Source of the DNA: an uncultured Lachnobacterium sp.
GTDB taxonomy: Bacteria; Bacillota; Clostridia; Lachnospirales; Lachnospiraceae
NCBI GenBank assembly: GCA_900543445.1
Contig: UQRC01000054.1
Location: forward strand, 1-9,183
Direction: 5' to 3'
DNA: 9,183 nucleotides
The notes beneath the pieces were generated by a model that saw only the letters and a list, made by a program, of their open reading frames with translations, searched no databases and had not been told where the DNA came from. Of this stretch, positions 1 to 5,893 are shown one piece after another; within the stretch, counting starts at the first letter, position 1, and each line of letters starts with the position of its first letter. The position numbers and the translations under genes are program-made.

Positions 1-13
1 CGAAAAAAATCTA

Positions 14-132
14 GTCATTGAAATTATTCCAAGTCCGTTGATTATAAACAAACTACTGCTAATTTTCATAAATTATTTTATATCCGGTATCGTCCGTTTG
101 AACTCAAGTCTGAGCGCGGCGAACCCGAATTT
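14..132 (-). repeat. Left copy of a ~100-nt inverted element (family A) downstream of azlD
   Basis: Read on the minus strand, this stretch follows the azlD stop codon and matches the stretch that follows hypA at the other end of the window. The well-aligned core is 35-132 against 9011-9108, 98 nt each, with about 88 of 99 alignment columns identical by my hand count (nine substitutions, two single-base gaps). The longest perfect run is 31 nt (72-102 against 9040-9070). Weaker similarity continues outward to about position 14. Both copies carry TATAAT at the same relative place (here the complement of 41-46) and a small A/T hairpin (here 49-66). I see no ORF with a ribosome binding site in it. 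It could be a dispersed intergenic repeat, a small RNA or UTR element, or a short non-autonomous mobile element. Confidence 0.85.
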
Positions 133-141
133 GCACTCCAC

Positions 142-450
142 TTAATGGAAAAATTCGACAATATAGACTGCGATGCACGATGCAATCGCCACAACCGTAA
201 GGCTTTTGCCCCGCAGTGCAAAGAATACCGCTACGACAAGACCCGCGGCGGCACTCAACCACCAGTTAGTTGCATAGAAGATTGCAGGAATCGTCATTGC
301 GGTCAGAACTGCATACGGAATGTATGCGAGAAAAGAGCGCACGAAGCGGTTGTTGATTTTCTCCTTTAATGCAATAAACGGAATGACACGGATCAGATAT
401 GTCGATCCTGCCAATACGAGCAAATATGTAAAAAATTGAAAGTTGGACAT
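142..450 (-). CDS. azlD: AzlD family branched-chain amino acid export subunit
   Basis: This is a 102-residue, very hydrophobic protein with about four predicted membrane segments (roughly residues 5-22, 40-60, 63-80 and 84-100). The N-terminal TYLIRVIPF stretch and the YIPYAVLTAMTIPA stretch around residues 45-58 are typical of AzlD. In the characterised family, AzlD is the small partner of AzlC, and together they export branched-chain amino acids or their analogues across the cytoplasmic membrane. The length is usual for the family. The start is set by GGAGGT placed seven bases before the ATG on the minus strand. It lies 87 nt downstream of azlC on the same strand with no terminator seen between them, so the two are probably co-transcribed. 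The family A repeat begins about ten bases past its stop codon. The exact substrate cannot be read from the sequence. Confidence 0.93.
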   Translation of the reverse strand: MSNFQFFTYLLVLAGSTYLIRVIPFIALKEKINNRFVRSFLAYIPYAVLTAMTIPAIFYATNWWLSAAAGLVVAVFFALRGKSLTVVAIASCIAVYIVEFFH

Positions 451-537
451 CTTATGTACCTCCGAGATTAGACTGGATTTATCGAAAAACGATTCGCTGT
501 TGAGAATTCGATTTACATCGTATCATTGTAGAAGAAT

Positions 538-1239
538 TTATGCGGTCGTCTCTTCGTCCGGTGCTGGGAAAAGCAATGCGGCGATGATTGCAGATACTAC
601 AGCGACAACTGTAATCGTAATTCCACTTGAGATCTTCGAAAGAAGTGGAATGTAGTAAAATATGCAGCTGAGTACGATCGCCAGAATCACAACGAAGATG
701 ACCGGTCTGGATCGCTTCATTTCCGGCACAACGATCGCGGTAAACATTCCATAGATCGCGAGACTTAAGGCACTCATCACACGATCCGGCAATATGCTTC
801 CGAGGATTGCACCGAGCAGTGTACCGACCGCCCATCCGATGTAAGGAAGGGTCGCAAGACCAGCAAAAAAGCTTCTTGTAACAGATTCTTCCTGACTTGC
901 AACTGCAAAAATTTCATCGGTCATCATAAAGCCGAGCAGCCAACGATAAATGCCGCTGAATTTGGAATCTGCTTTCTGACCGATTGAGATGGACATAAAC
1001 GAATAGCGGATATTGATTGTAATCTGTGAGATCAGCATCTGGATGTACTGACCGGGATGCATCATTGTTCCGATGCCGGCAAATTGTCCGGCAGAAGTGA
1101 CGGTCGTCATAGAAATCAGGACTGCCTGCCACCAGGCAAGTCCGTAAGATACCGCCATAATACCAAAAGTAAAGGAGACTGACAGATAACCCAAAGCGAT
1201 CGGGATTCCGGCTGCCAGTCCACGTCTGTAGTTTTTCAT
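538..1239 (-). CDS. azlC: AzlC family branched-chain amino acid export permease
   Basis: Starting at MKNYRRGLAAGIP, this is a 233-residue polytopic membrane protein, the usual size for AzlC. It shows the family's N-terminal GIPIALGYLSVSFTFGI segment, a TSAGQFAGI motif near residue 48, the QITINIRYSFMS motif near residues 70-82 and MTDEIFA near 105. The rest is hydrophobic helices ending in a short charged tail. With AzlD it should form a branched-chain amino acid exporter in the cytoplasmic membrane. The same frame stays open for 112 more codons upstream, to 1575. I reject that extension because it runs through three hairpins and a strong -10 element, while the chosen ATG has GGAGA seven bases upstream and begins exactly at the conserved family N-terminus. 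Expression is probably controlled from the promoter at 1484-1492 through a 238-nt structured leader. Confidence 0.93.
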   Translation of the reverse strand: MKNYRRGLAAGIPIALGYLSVSFTFGIMAVSYGLAWWQAVLISMTTVTSAGQFAGIGTMMHPGQYIQMLISQITINIRYSFMSISIGQKADSKFSGIYRWLLGFMMTDEIFAVASQEESVTRSFFAGLATLPYIGWAVGTLLGAILGSILPDRVMSALSLAIYGMFTAIVVPEMKRSRPVIFVVILAIVLSCIFYYIPLLSKISSGITITVVAVVSAIIAALLFPAPDEETTA

Positions 1240-1282
1240 GTTATGTTCTCCGTGTATTATTTGTTTAAACGGCTCCGGCAAA

Positions 1283-1311
1283 AGTCCGAAAAACCTACGG
1301 TTTTCCGGACT
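1283..1311 (-). repeat. Hairpin copy 1 of a paired repeat (family B)
   Basis: Arms 1283-1295 and 1299-1311 form a 13-bp stem with a three-base loop. The only mismatch on the plus strand is A1289 opposite C1305. In RNA made from the minus strand this becomes a G-U pair. A second copy with the same core lies at 1356-1382, and both share flanking GCGAAYGC and CCCG-type sequence on the minus strand. Confidence 0.85.
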
Positions 1312-1346
1312 CGCGGGCGCGTTCGCATAAAATAAATCATGCTTGA

Positions 1347-1389
1347 CCCGTGCAGGTCCGAGAAAGCTATGCTTTCCCGGACTGACGGG
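1347..1389 (-). repeat. Hairpin copy 2 of a paired repeat (family B)
   Basis: The core arms 1356-1367 and 1371-1382 form a 12-bp stem with a three-base loop. An outer five-base helix (1347-1351 with 1385-1389) extends it across a short internal loop. A1361 opposite C1377 is the only core mismatch, at the same place as in copy 1, and it is again G-U on the minus strand. Relative to copy 1, one A-T pair is replaced by G-C and one C-G pair by G-C, so pairing is kept. Confidence 0.85.
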
Positions 1390-1406
1390 CATTCGCCCTA
1401 TCATCC

Positions 1407-1456
1407 GAAAATGGGAATCTGTGCTTTGTGCAAGCACAGCACAGATTCCCATTTTC
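1407..1456 (-). repeat. Long perfect inverted repeat in the azlCD leader
   Basis: Arms 1407-1424 and 1439-1456 are perfect 18-nt reverse complements around a 14-nt loop that itself contains a TGTGC/GCACA inverted pair. In RNA this is a very stable hairpin. No U-run follows on either strand (the plus-strand downstream sequence is TTCTGGC), so it does not look like an intrinsic terminator. It is the first structure transcribed from the promoter at 1484-1492. Confidence 0.85.
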
Positions 1457-1483
1457 TTCTGGCACGGCTCATTGCTTATGCAC

Positions 1484-1492
1484 ATTATACCA
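1484..1492 (-). promoter_or_regulatory. Extended -10 promoter for azlCD
   Basis: The minus strand reads TGGTATAAT here, a perfect extended -10 element. I see no good -35 box at 16-18 bp, which is acceptable for extended -10 promoters. Predicted initiation is near 1477, within the gap between the protease gene and azlC. Confidence 0.6.
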
Positions 1493-1582
1493 CGAAATAC
1501 ACAAAAAACCTTGATGAAATTTGTTGTCGTGTTTTCTTCCACAACATGAAAATATATCAAATTCAGAGCAAACAAATAGGAA

Positions 1583-1600
1583 TGATAATAAAACTTATCA
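1583..1600 (-). terminator. Weak A/T-rich hairpin at the protease stop codon
   Basis: TGATAA and TTATCA form a six-base stem with a six-base loop that includes the protease stop codon. There is no proper U-run after it, so it is at best a weak terminator. Read-through into azlCD remains possible. Confidence 0.2.
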
Positions 1601-3472
1601 AGGCAGACTATCTCTCAAACATAGTGAACCCCACCCGATGCGTGGATCCGGATATTCGGTCACAAGAGGCAGACGCTTCGCACCGCGAATCAGGTAAGCT
1701 TTCATTTTTTCACCATATAAGAAGGCATCATTTCCATTGACAATTCCCCATTCCATAAGAAGGCAGCAGCTGCCTGTGACAAAAGGCGCTGCCATCGAAG
1801 TACCGCTGCGACTTTCGTATCCGCCCCCGGCTGCAGTGCTCAGAATATCCACGCCGGGTGCGACCAGATCCGGTTTGACCTGTCTTGTGTTCCAGGTAAA
1901 GCCTCTTCCGGAGAATGCAGCATAGGTGTTGGTGCGGCTGTCGTAGGCACCGACTGTGATCACGCGCGAAGCGGTGGATGGGATGGTCAATGTAATCTCT
2001 GGTGTCGGTGTAAGGAAGCGTGTGTCCACTCCGCGGATGGCGGATGAGGGCATCCACAGATCGTAGATTCCGTCTGTGACATCTCCGGCGGCCAAAGTCA
2101 GTGTCCATATGCCAGAGGTCAGATAGGTATCGGCGGGCAGAAAATCAAGGTAGATTTCCTGATAGAGACTGTATGGGGAAGGCTGCCCGATGTAGATCAG
2201 CAGATTTGTTCCTTCTATTGTATATTGCTGGCTTCCTGGGGTAAAAGGAATTGATATGGTAAAAGGCCTGCCAGGTGAAAAAACGGAAAGCCGCATCTCA
2301 TCCCAGTAATTTTTCCAGATCTGGATCGAGAGATTCCGTTCATATTCCGCAATTACAAACTCGATCGTCCGCGTCTCGCCGGAGGAGAGAAATCCGCCGG
2401 TGTGTCCGGCACTGCTTCCCTCGTTACCGCTTCCGGCAACAATACAGATGTGCGCAAGCTCTGCCACGGAATCCAGATAGGTTTCAAGCAGGGAAGTACC
2501 GCTGTGTGATCCGTAAGTGTTGCCGAAACTCAGGTTGATCGCAAGGGGAAGATTTCGTTGTATGGCGTAGCGCGTTGCAAAATCCACCGCCTGCATCAGC
2601 TGTGTTGTGCTTGGAAAGCCGAGTGGATCCGGAGAACCAAGCTTAATGATAAGAAGGGAAGCTTCATATGCAATGCCGCGGTTGATTCCATTTGAAGCGC
2701 GTCCGTTTCCGGCTGCAATTCCGGTCACGTGTGTCCCATGTCCGCTTGTGTCGATGCTCGGACAGATCCGTAAGCGTGCGGCAGTGTCTGCTGCGGTAAG
2801 CGCTTCGTTAATCTGTTCTTCGGTAAAAAGCGTGCCGAGCGGATAGCCGGGCGGAGAGAAAAATCCCATAGAAGGATCCGGTGCAATTGTCTGATCCCAT
2901 AAGGCTGTGATGCGTGTTGTCCCATCCGGATTGCGAAAATCCGGGTGGGTGTAATCAATTCCGGAGTCGATCACACTAAGTAACGTTCTCTGACCACTGA
3001 GGTTCGTTAGGCCTGATGAAGTATCAGGAAGTTCGCGAATCGGAACTGTGAGGTTCAAAGCGTCTGGAACGTCACGAATCGTTGAATTGAGATTGGAGTG
3101 ATTCGTGGATTCTGTAATCGATGGTTGTAAGGCAGTGATACATGAGGCGCGTTTTGCGGCAAGCACTTCGAAGAAAAGCCGCCTTGGGCGCTCTATGTAA
3201 ATGACAAGCGGTGAAGCTGCAAGTGCATCGATCGCTTTTTCCGGAAGGAAGACAATTGCGTAGTTGGAGAGAAGAAAGGTAAAACGGTATTCGGGAAATG
3301 TTTCCTGTAGGGCAGAGGCGTCGCCGGAGTAGAATAAGATCAGTTCCCAAAGTCTTGTTGCCGGATCAAATCCTGTAAGCAGATCGCCGGAAGTATTCCA
3401 CTCGGAATTGGGGGTATCGAGTGCGGCGCGGAGAGTGGGTTCGATTTTGGCATTAAATGTAGAATTATCCAT
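1598..3472 (-). CDS. Csp-like S8 family (subtilisin-type) serine protease
   Basis: This 624-residue subtilase has a complete catalytic set: Asp169 in VIDSGID, His245 in GHGTHVTG, oxyanion Asn350 in GSGNEG and Ser559 in SGTSMAAP. Residues 1 to about 110 resemble a pro-domain (SPLVIYIERP near 87-96). Between the Asn and Ser motifs, roughly residues 365-495 form an inserted beta-rich domain, the arrangement seen in clostridial Csp proteases such as the germination protease CspB. There is no N-terminal signal peptide and no obvious anchor, so it may stay inside the cell or be packaged rather than be Sec-secreted. No other start codon exists in frame upstream before a stop, and the chosen ATG has no clear Shine-Dalgarno sequence. 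It is divergent from the hydrogenase gene with 104 nt between them. A germination role is only one option; many Lachnospiraceae carry several such subtilases of unknown target. Confidence 0.9.
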   Translation of the reverse strand: MDNSTFNAKIEPTLRAALDTPNSEWNTSGDLLTGFDPATRLWELILFYSGDASALQETFPEYRFTFLLSNYAIVFLPEKAIDALAASPLVIYIERPRRLFFEVLAAKRASCITALQPSITESTNHSNLNSTIRDVPDALNLTVPIRELPDTSSGLTNLSGQRTLLSVIDSGIDYTHPDFRNPDGTTRITALWDQTIAPDPSMGFFSPPGYPLGTLFTEEQINEALTAADTAARLRICPSIDTSGHGTHVTGIAAGNGRASNGINRGIAYEASLLIIKLGSPDPLGFPSTTQLMQAVDFATRYAIQRNLPLAINLSFGNTYGSHSGTSLLETYLDSVAELAHICIVAGSGNEGSSAGHTGGFLSSGETRTIEFVIAEYERNLSIQIWKNYWDEMRLSVFSPGRPFTISIPFTPGSQQYTIEGTNLLIYIGQPSPYSLYQEIYLDFLPADTYLTSGIWTLTLAAGDVTDGIYDLWMPSSAIRGVDTRFLTPTPEITLTIPSTASRVITVGAYDSRTNTYAAFSGRGFTWNTRQVKPDLVAPGVDILSTAAGGGYESRSGTSMAAPFVTGSCCLLMEWGIVNGNDAFLYGEKMKAYLIRGAKRLPLVTEYPDPRIGWGSLCLRDSLP

Positions 3473-3501
3473 ACTTTTTTGTATTTTGCTAGATACATCT
3501 A

Positions 3502-3533
3502 TAGCTTTTTATTGAAAATTTATGTACAATAAT
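3502..3533 (+). promoter_or_regulatory. Possible promoter for the hydrogenase gene
   Basis: The divergent spacer 3473-3576 must hold promoters for both genes. On the plus strand TACAAT (3525-3530) or AATAAT (3528-3533, five of six to consensus) could serve as -10, but the -35 candidates are poor (TAGCTT at 3502-3507). On the minus strand TTGTAC (complement of 3524-3529) and TATAGA (complement of 3499-3504) are 19 bp apart, a weak candidate for the protease gene. Confidence 0.3.
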
Positions 3534-3576
3534 AGTGATTTATGCGAACGAGTAAAAGAAATAAAAAGGAGAGAAT

Positions 3577-5025
3577 ATGTACGCTGACGAAAACGTAATT
3601 AAAATCAAGCATCGTGTATTGCGCGAGGTCGCAAAACTTGCATTTGAGGGTAACCTTGATTCAGAGAGAGATCACATTGCAGTCCGTCTGATCCCGGGAC
3701 CTACACCGCAGTTCCGCTGCTGTATTTATAAGGAGAGAGAGATTATCCGTCAACGTGTCCGTCTTGCTGAGGGCAAGGCACCGGGCCCGGAAGACAATGG
3801 AAATGTAATTCAGGTAATCAGTGCAGCCTGTGAGGACTGCCCGATTTCAAGTTATACGGTAACTGAGAACTGCCAGAACTGTATGGGTAAAGCATGTATC
3901 AATGCATGTAAGTTCGGTGCAATCGAGGCCGGACGCCATCGTTCCCACATTGATCCACAGAAGTGTAAGGAGTGCGGTAAGTGTGCAGCAGCCTGCCCTT
4001 ATAATGCAATCGCGCATCTGAAGAGACCATGTAAGTTTGCATGCCCGGTTAACGCGATTACATACAATGAATACGGAATTTCCGTCATTGACGATTCAAA
4101 GTGTATCCGTTGCGGTAAGTGTATCCACAGTTGTCCGTTCGGAGCAATCGGCTCTAAGACTTATATTGTTGATGTAATCAATGCATTAAAGTCTGACAAG
4201 AAGGTTTATATTATGGCTGCACCTGCAACTGAGGGACAGTTCGGACCGAATATCACGATGAACAGCTGGAAGAAAGCGATGCGGGAAGTTGGATTCAACG
4301 GATTTATCGAGGTTGGTCTCGGCGGAGATATGACCGCTGCTTCCGAGGCAGAAGAGTGGGTAGAGGCTTATAAGGCAGGAGAAAAGAAAGTGACTTCATG
4401 TTGTCCTGGATTTGTCAACATGGTACGCCGTCACTTCCCGGATATGGCAGATAAGATTTCCACAACCGTATCTCCGATGTGTGCAGTATCCCGTATGATT
4501 AAGGCAAAGGAGCCGGATGCGGTTACGGTATTCGTGGGACCATGTGTTGCCAAGAAGTCTGAGGTTGTTGATCAGAAGATCGAGGGTAACGCAGATTATG
4601 TTCTGACATACAGTGAGATCCGTGCAATCATGAGCGCAAAGAATGTTGAGCTTCAGCCGGATGATACTTCTTATCAGGAGTCATCCATCTACGGCAAGCG
4701 TTTCGGTAATTCCGGTGGTGTTACGGCTGCCGTTGTTGAGAGTATGAAAGAGATGGAAGCAGGAATCGAGCCTAAGGTATGTAAGGCAAACGGTGCAGCA
4801 GAGTGCCGTAAGTTCTTAATGCTGATGAAGGCTGGAAAGCTTCCGGATGACTTTATCGAAGGTATGGCCTGCGAAGGCGGCTGTGTCGGTGGCCCAAGCT
4901 CATTCAATGATATGCTTACAACAAAGAAATTCCGTGATGAACTTCTTGATAAGGCAGACGACAGAAAGATTTTAGACAATCTCAAGAATTATCATATGGA
5001 AACATTCTCTATGCACAGAGACTAA
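3577..5025 (+). CDS. Ferredoxin-domain [FeFe] hydrogenase, group B type
   Basis: This 482-residue enzyme should catalyse reversible H2 formation from protons and electrons in the cytoplasm. Residues 85-190 hold FeS sites: CxxC at 85-88, C99/C102/C107/C111, C130/C133/C136/C140, the partial C152/C156 and C176/C179/C182/C186. The H-domain has TSCCPGF (C275 proton relay, C276 ligand), GPCVAKKSE (C323) and EGMACEGGC (C432, C436), so all four H-cluster cysteine ligands are present. TSCCPGF, STTVSPM and CEGGCVGG fit the group B branch rather than the classic CpI type. The position of CpI Met353 is Gly321. K326, M430, S295 and S299 match CpI Lys358, Met497, Ser319 and Ser323. AAGGAG lies five bases before the ATG. 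It is a single-subunit form with no HydB/C-like partners here. The HydE/F/G maturases it needs are not in the window. A terminator-like hairpin follows. Confidence 0.92.
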   Translation: MYADENVIKIKHRVLREVAKLAFEGNLDSERDHIAVRLIPGPTPQFRCCIYKEREIIRQRVRLAEGKAPGPEDNGNVIQVISAACEDCPISSYTVTENCQNCMGKACINACKFGAIEAGRHRSHIDPQKCKECGKCAAACPYNAIAHLKRPCKFACPVNAITYNEYGISVIDDSKCIRCGKCIHSCPFGAIGSKTYIVDVINALKSDKKVYIMAAPATEGQFGPNITMNSWKKAMREVGFNGFIEVGLGGDMTAASEAEEWVEAYKAGEKKVTSCCPGFVNMVRRHFPDMADKISTTVSPMCAVSRMIKAKEPDAVTVFVGPCVAKKSEVVDQKIEGNADYVLTYSEIRAIMSAKNVELQPDDTSYQESSIYGKRFGNSGGVTAAVVESMKEMEAGIEPKVCKANGAAECRKFLMLMKAGKLPDDFIEGMACEGGCVGGPSSFNDMLTTKKFRDELLDKADDRKILDNLKNYHMETFSMHRD

Positions 5026-5067
5026 TGAAGTCTGTGGCAGCAGTGTAGAGAAAGCAAGGTTTGTATA

Positions 5068-5097
5068 TTGACAATGAAACCGCTCAGCATTGATACT
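5068..5097 (+). promoter_or_regulatory. Candidate promoter for the hypB-flavoprotein-hypA genes
   Basis: TTGACA (5068-5073) is a perfect -35 box. GATACT (5092-5097, four of six) follows at 18 bp. Predicted initiation near 5104 lies inside the 3' arm of the terminator-like hairpin, so such a transcript would lack the 5' arm and escape termination. Confidence 0.4.
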
Positions 5098-5107
5098 GGG
5101 CGGTTTT
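5077..5107 (+). terminator. Intrinsic terminator-like hairpin after the hydrogenase gene
   Basis: Arms 5077-5087 and 5096-5106 form an 11-bp stem with one U-G pair and an eight-base loop. The 3' arm ends in TTTT (5104-5107) followed by ATGTT. The stem is good but the U-run is short, so termination may be partial, letting some read-through reach hypB 22 nt further on. Confidence 0.65.
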
Positions 5108-5128
5108 ATGTTATAGAAGGGGATTTAA

Positions 5129-5812
5129 ATGAAAGATTACAAAGTAATTGAGGTAAAACGCAGCATCTTTGAAGACAATGATGCAGATGCAAACAAGCTT
5201 CGCGAGGAATTAAAGCAGGAAGGCACCTTTCTGCTGAATCTGATGTCTTCACCGGGTGCTGGTAAGACAACCACATTAAAACGCACGATCGCGATGCTTA
5301 AAGGTGAGATGAAGATCGGTATCATGGAGGCTGACATCGACTCTGAGGTGGATGCACAGGCAATCACAGAAACGGGTGTCCGTGCGATCCAGATTCACAC
5401 CGGCGGCATGTGCCACCTGGATGCGGATATGACGCGTCAGGGAATCCATGAATTCGGAACACAGGATCTGGATTTTGTCGTACTTGAGAACGTCGGCAAT
5501 CTTGTGTGTCCGGCAGAATTCGATACGGGAAGCACGAAGAATGCGATGATCCTTTCGGTGCCGGAGGGAGATGACAAGCCACTGAAGTATCCGCTGATGT
5601 TTACAATCAGTGATGTGGTTTTGATCAACAAATGCGATACGTTATCGGTTTTCGACGATTTTGATACGGAAGCGGTAAAAGAACGCATTTTGAAACTGAA
5701 TCCGAATGCGAAGGTGATCTTCGTTTCTGCAAAGACAGGAGAGGGATTTGATGAGTGGGCGGACTGGATTCGTCAGGAAGTTCACGAGTATAAAGAATGT
5801 GTCAATTTTTAG
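5129..5812 (+). CDS. hypB: HypB GTPase, nickel-insertion accessory protein
   Basis: This 227-residue SIMIBI-class GTPase matches HypB throughout. It has Walker A SSPGAGKTT (about 40-48), the EADIDSEVDAQAI switch region (67-79), GGMCHLD, NLVCPAEFD, NKCD (167-170) for guanine recognition and VSAKTGEG (199-206). In known systems HypB works with HypA to load nickel into [NiFe] hydrogenase or urease, driven by GTP. The G-domain metal ligands are present (Cys95, His96, Cys127). The N-terminal CxxCGC motif of E. coli HypB and the histidine-rich nickel store of other HypBs are both absent, so this is the minimal form. AGGGG six bases upstream supports the start. It lies 103 nt after the hydrogenase gene and 81 nt before the flavoprotein gene. 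No nickel enzyme is visible in the window, so its client is unknown. Confidence 0.94.
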   Translation: MKDYKVIEVKRSIFEDNDADANKLREELKQEGTFLLNLMSSPGAGKTTTLKRTIAMLKGEMKIGIMEADIDSEVDAQAITETGVRAIQIHTGGMCHLDADMTRQGIHEFGTQDLDFVVLENVGNLVCPAEFDTGSTKNAMILSVPEGDDKPLKYPLMFTISDVVLINKCDTLSVFDDFDTEAVKERILKLNPNAKVIFVSAKTGEGFDEWADWIRQEVHEYKECVNF

Positions 5813-5831
5813 AAGAAAAATTGACATGTAG

Positions 5832-5870
5832 CGTCAGCCCTTCGCCAGAGGCGAACTTGCATGGCTGATG
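5832..5870 (+). promoter_or_regulatory. Two-part hairpin in the hypB-flavoprotein spacer
   Basis: TTCGCC (5841-5846) pairs with GGCGAA (5850-5855) around AGA, and outside it 5832-5839 pairs with 5863-5870 (eight pairs including one G-U). Seven A residues and then the GGGGG ribosome binding site of the next gene follow. There is no U-run, so it is not an intrinsic terminator on the plus strand. It may protect the mRNA end, be a processing site, or affect translation of the flavoprotein. Confidence 0.55.
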
Positions 5871-5893
5871 TTCAAAAAAAGGGGGAATTATTT

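Larger units (their letters stand above)
1240..1477 (-). promoter_or_regulatory. Long structured 5' leader of azlCD
   Basis: Between the inferred transcription start (about 1477) and the azlC ATG lies a 238-nt untranslated leader on the minus strand. Three hairpins occupy it in order of transcription: 1456-1407, 1382-1356 and 1311-1283. The azlC ribosome binding site follows. I do not recognise a T-box (no AGGGTGGNACCGCG-like motif) or another named riboswitch. The last hairpin is followed by only four U residues, a weak terminator at best. The leader may be regulatory, or it may be a cluster of dispersed repeats that happened to land in a 5' UTR. The remaining part of the gap (1478-1597) holds the promoter and the end of the protease gene's transcript, and I see nothing else in it. 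Confidence 0.55.

Noticed and set aside
1..66. Possible outward ORFs starting at ATGAAAATTA within each family A element
   Set aside because: The frames of the two copies differ because of a one-base gap, no Shine-Dalgarno precedes either, and the right one stops after 17 codons.
1401..1472. Possible 23-residue leader peptide (MSRARRKWES..., minus strand) with some Leu, Val and Ile codons
   Set aside because: It starts only about five bases after the predicted transcription start with no ribosome binding site, and its codons fall inside the perfect hairpin, so the reading frame is probably incidental.
1240..1477. T-box or known amino acid riboswitch in the azlCD leader
   Set aside because: No T-box consensus, specifier-loop pattern or terminator/antiterminator pair could be found by eye.
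1240..1575. In-frame N-terminal extension of azlC by 112 codons, starting at 1575
   Set aside because: It crosses three hairpins and a TGGTATAAT promoter and has no membrane-protein character; the ATG at 1239 has a good Shine-Dalgarno sequence and the conserved AzlC N-terminus.
3539..3551. TTTATGCGAACG shared between the hydrogenase leader and the minus-strand azlCD leader
   Set aside because: A single 12-nt match is expected by chance in a 9-kb window on both strands, and its flanks do not align.
5821..5826. TTGACA as a promoter -35 before the flavoprotein gene
   Set aside because: No -10-like sequence at 16-18 bp downstream; the region is GC-rich hairpin.
5861..5893. Upstream start for the flavoprotein at 5861 (adds 11 residues, MADVQKKGELF)
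   Set aside because: This ATG is inside a stem and has a poor ribosome binding site, whereas ATG 5894 has AGGGGG at good spacing.
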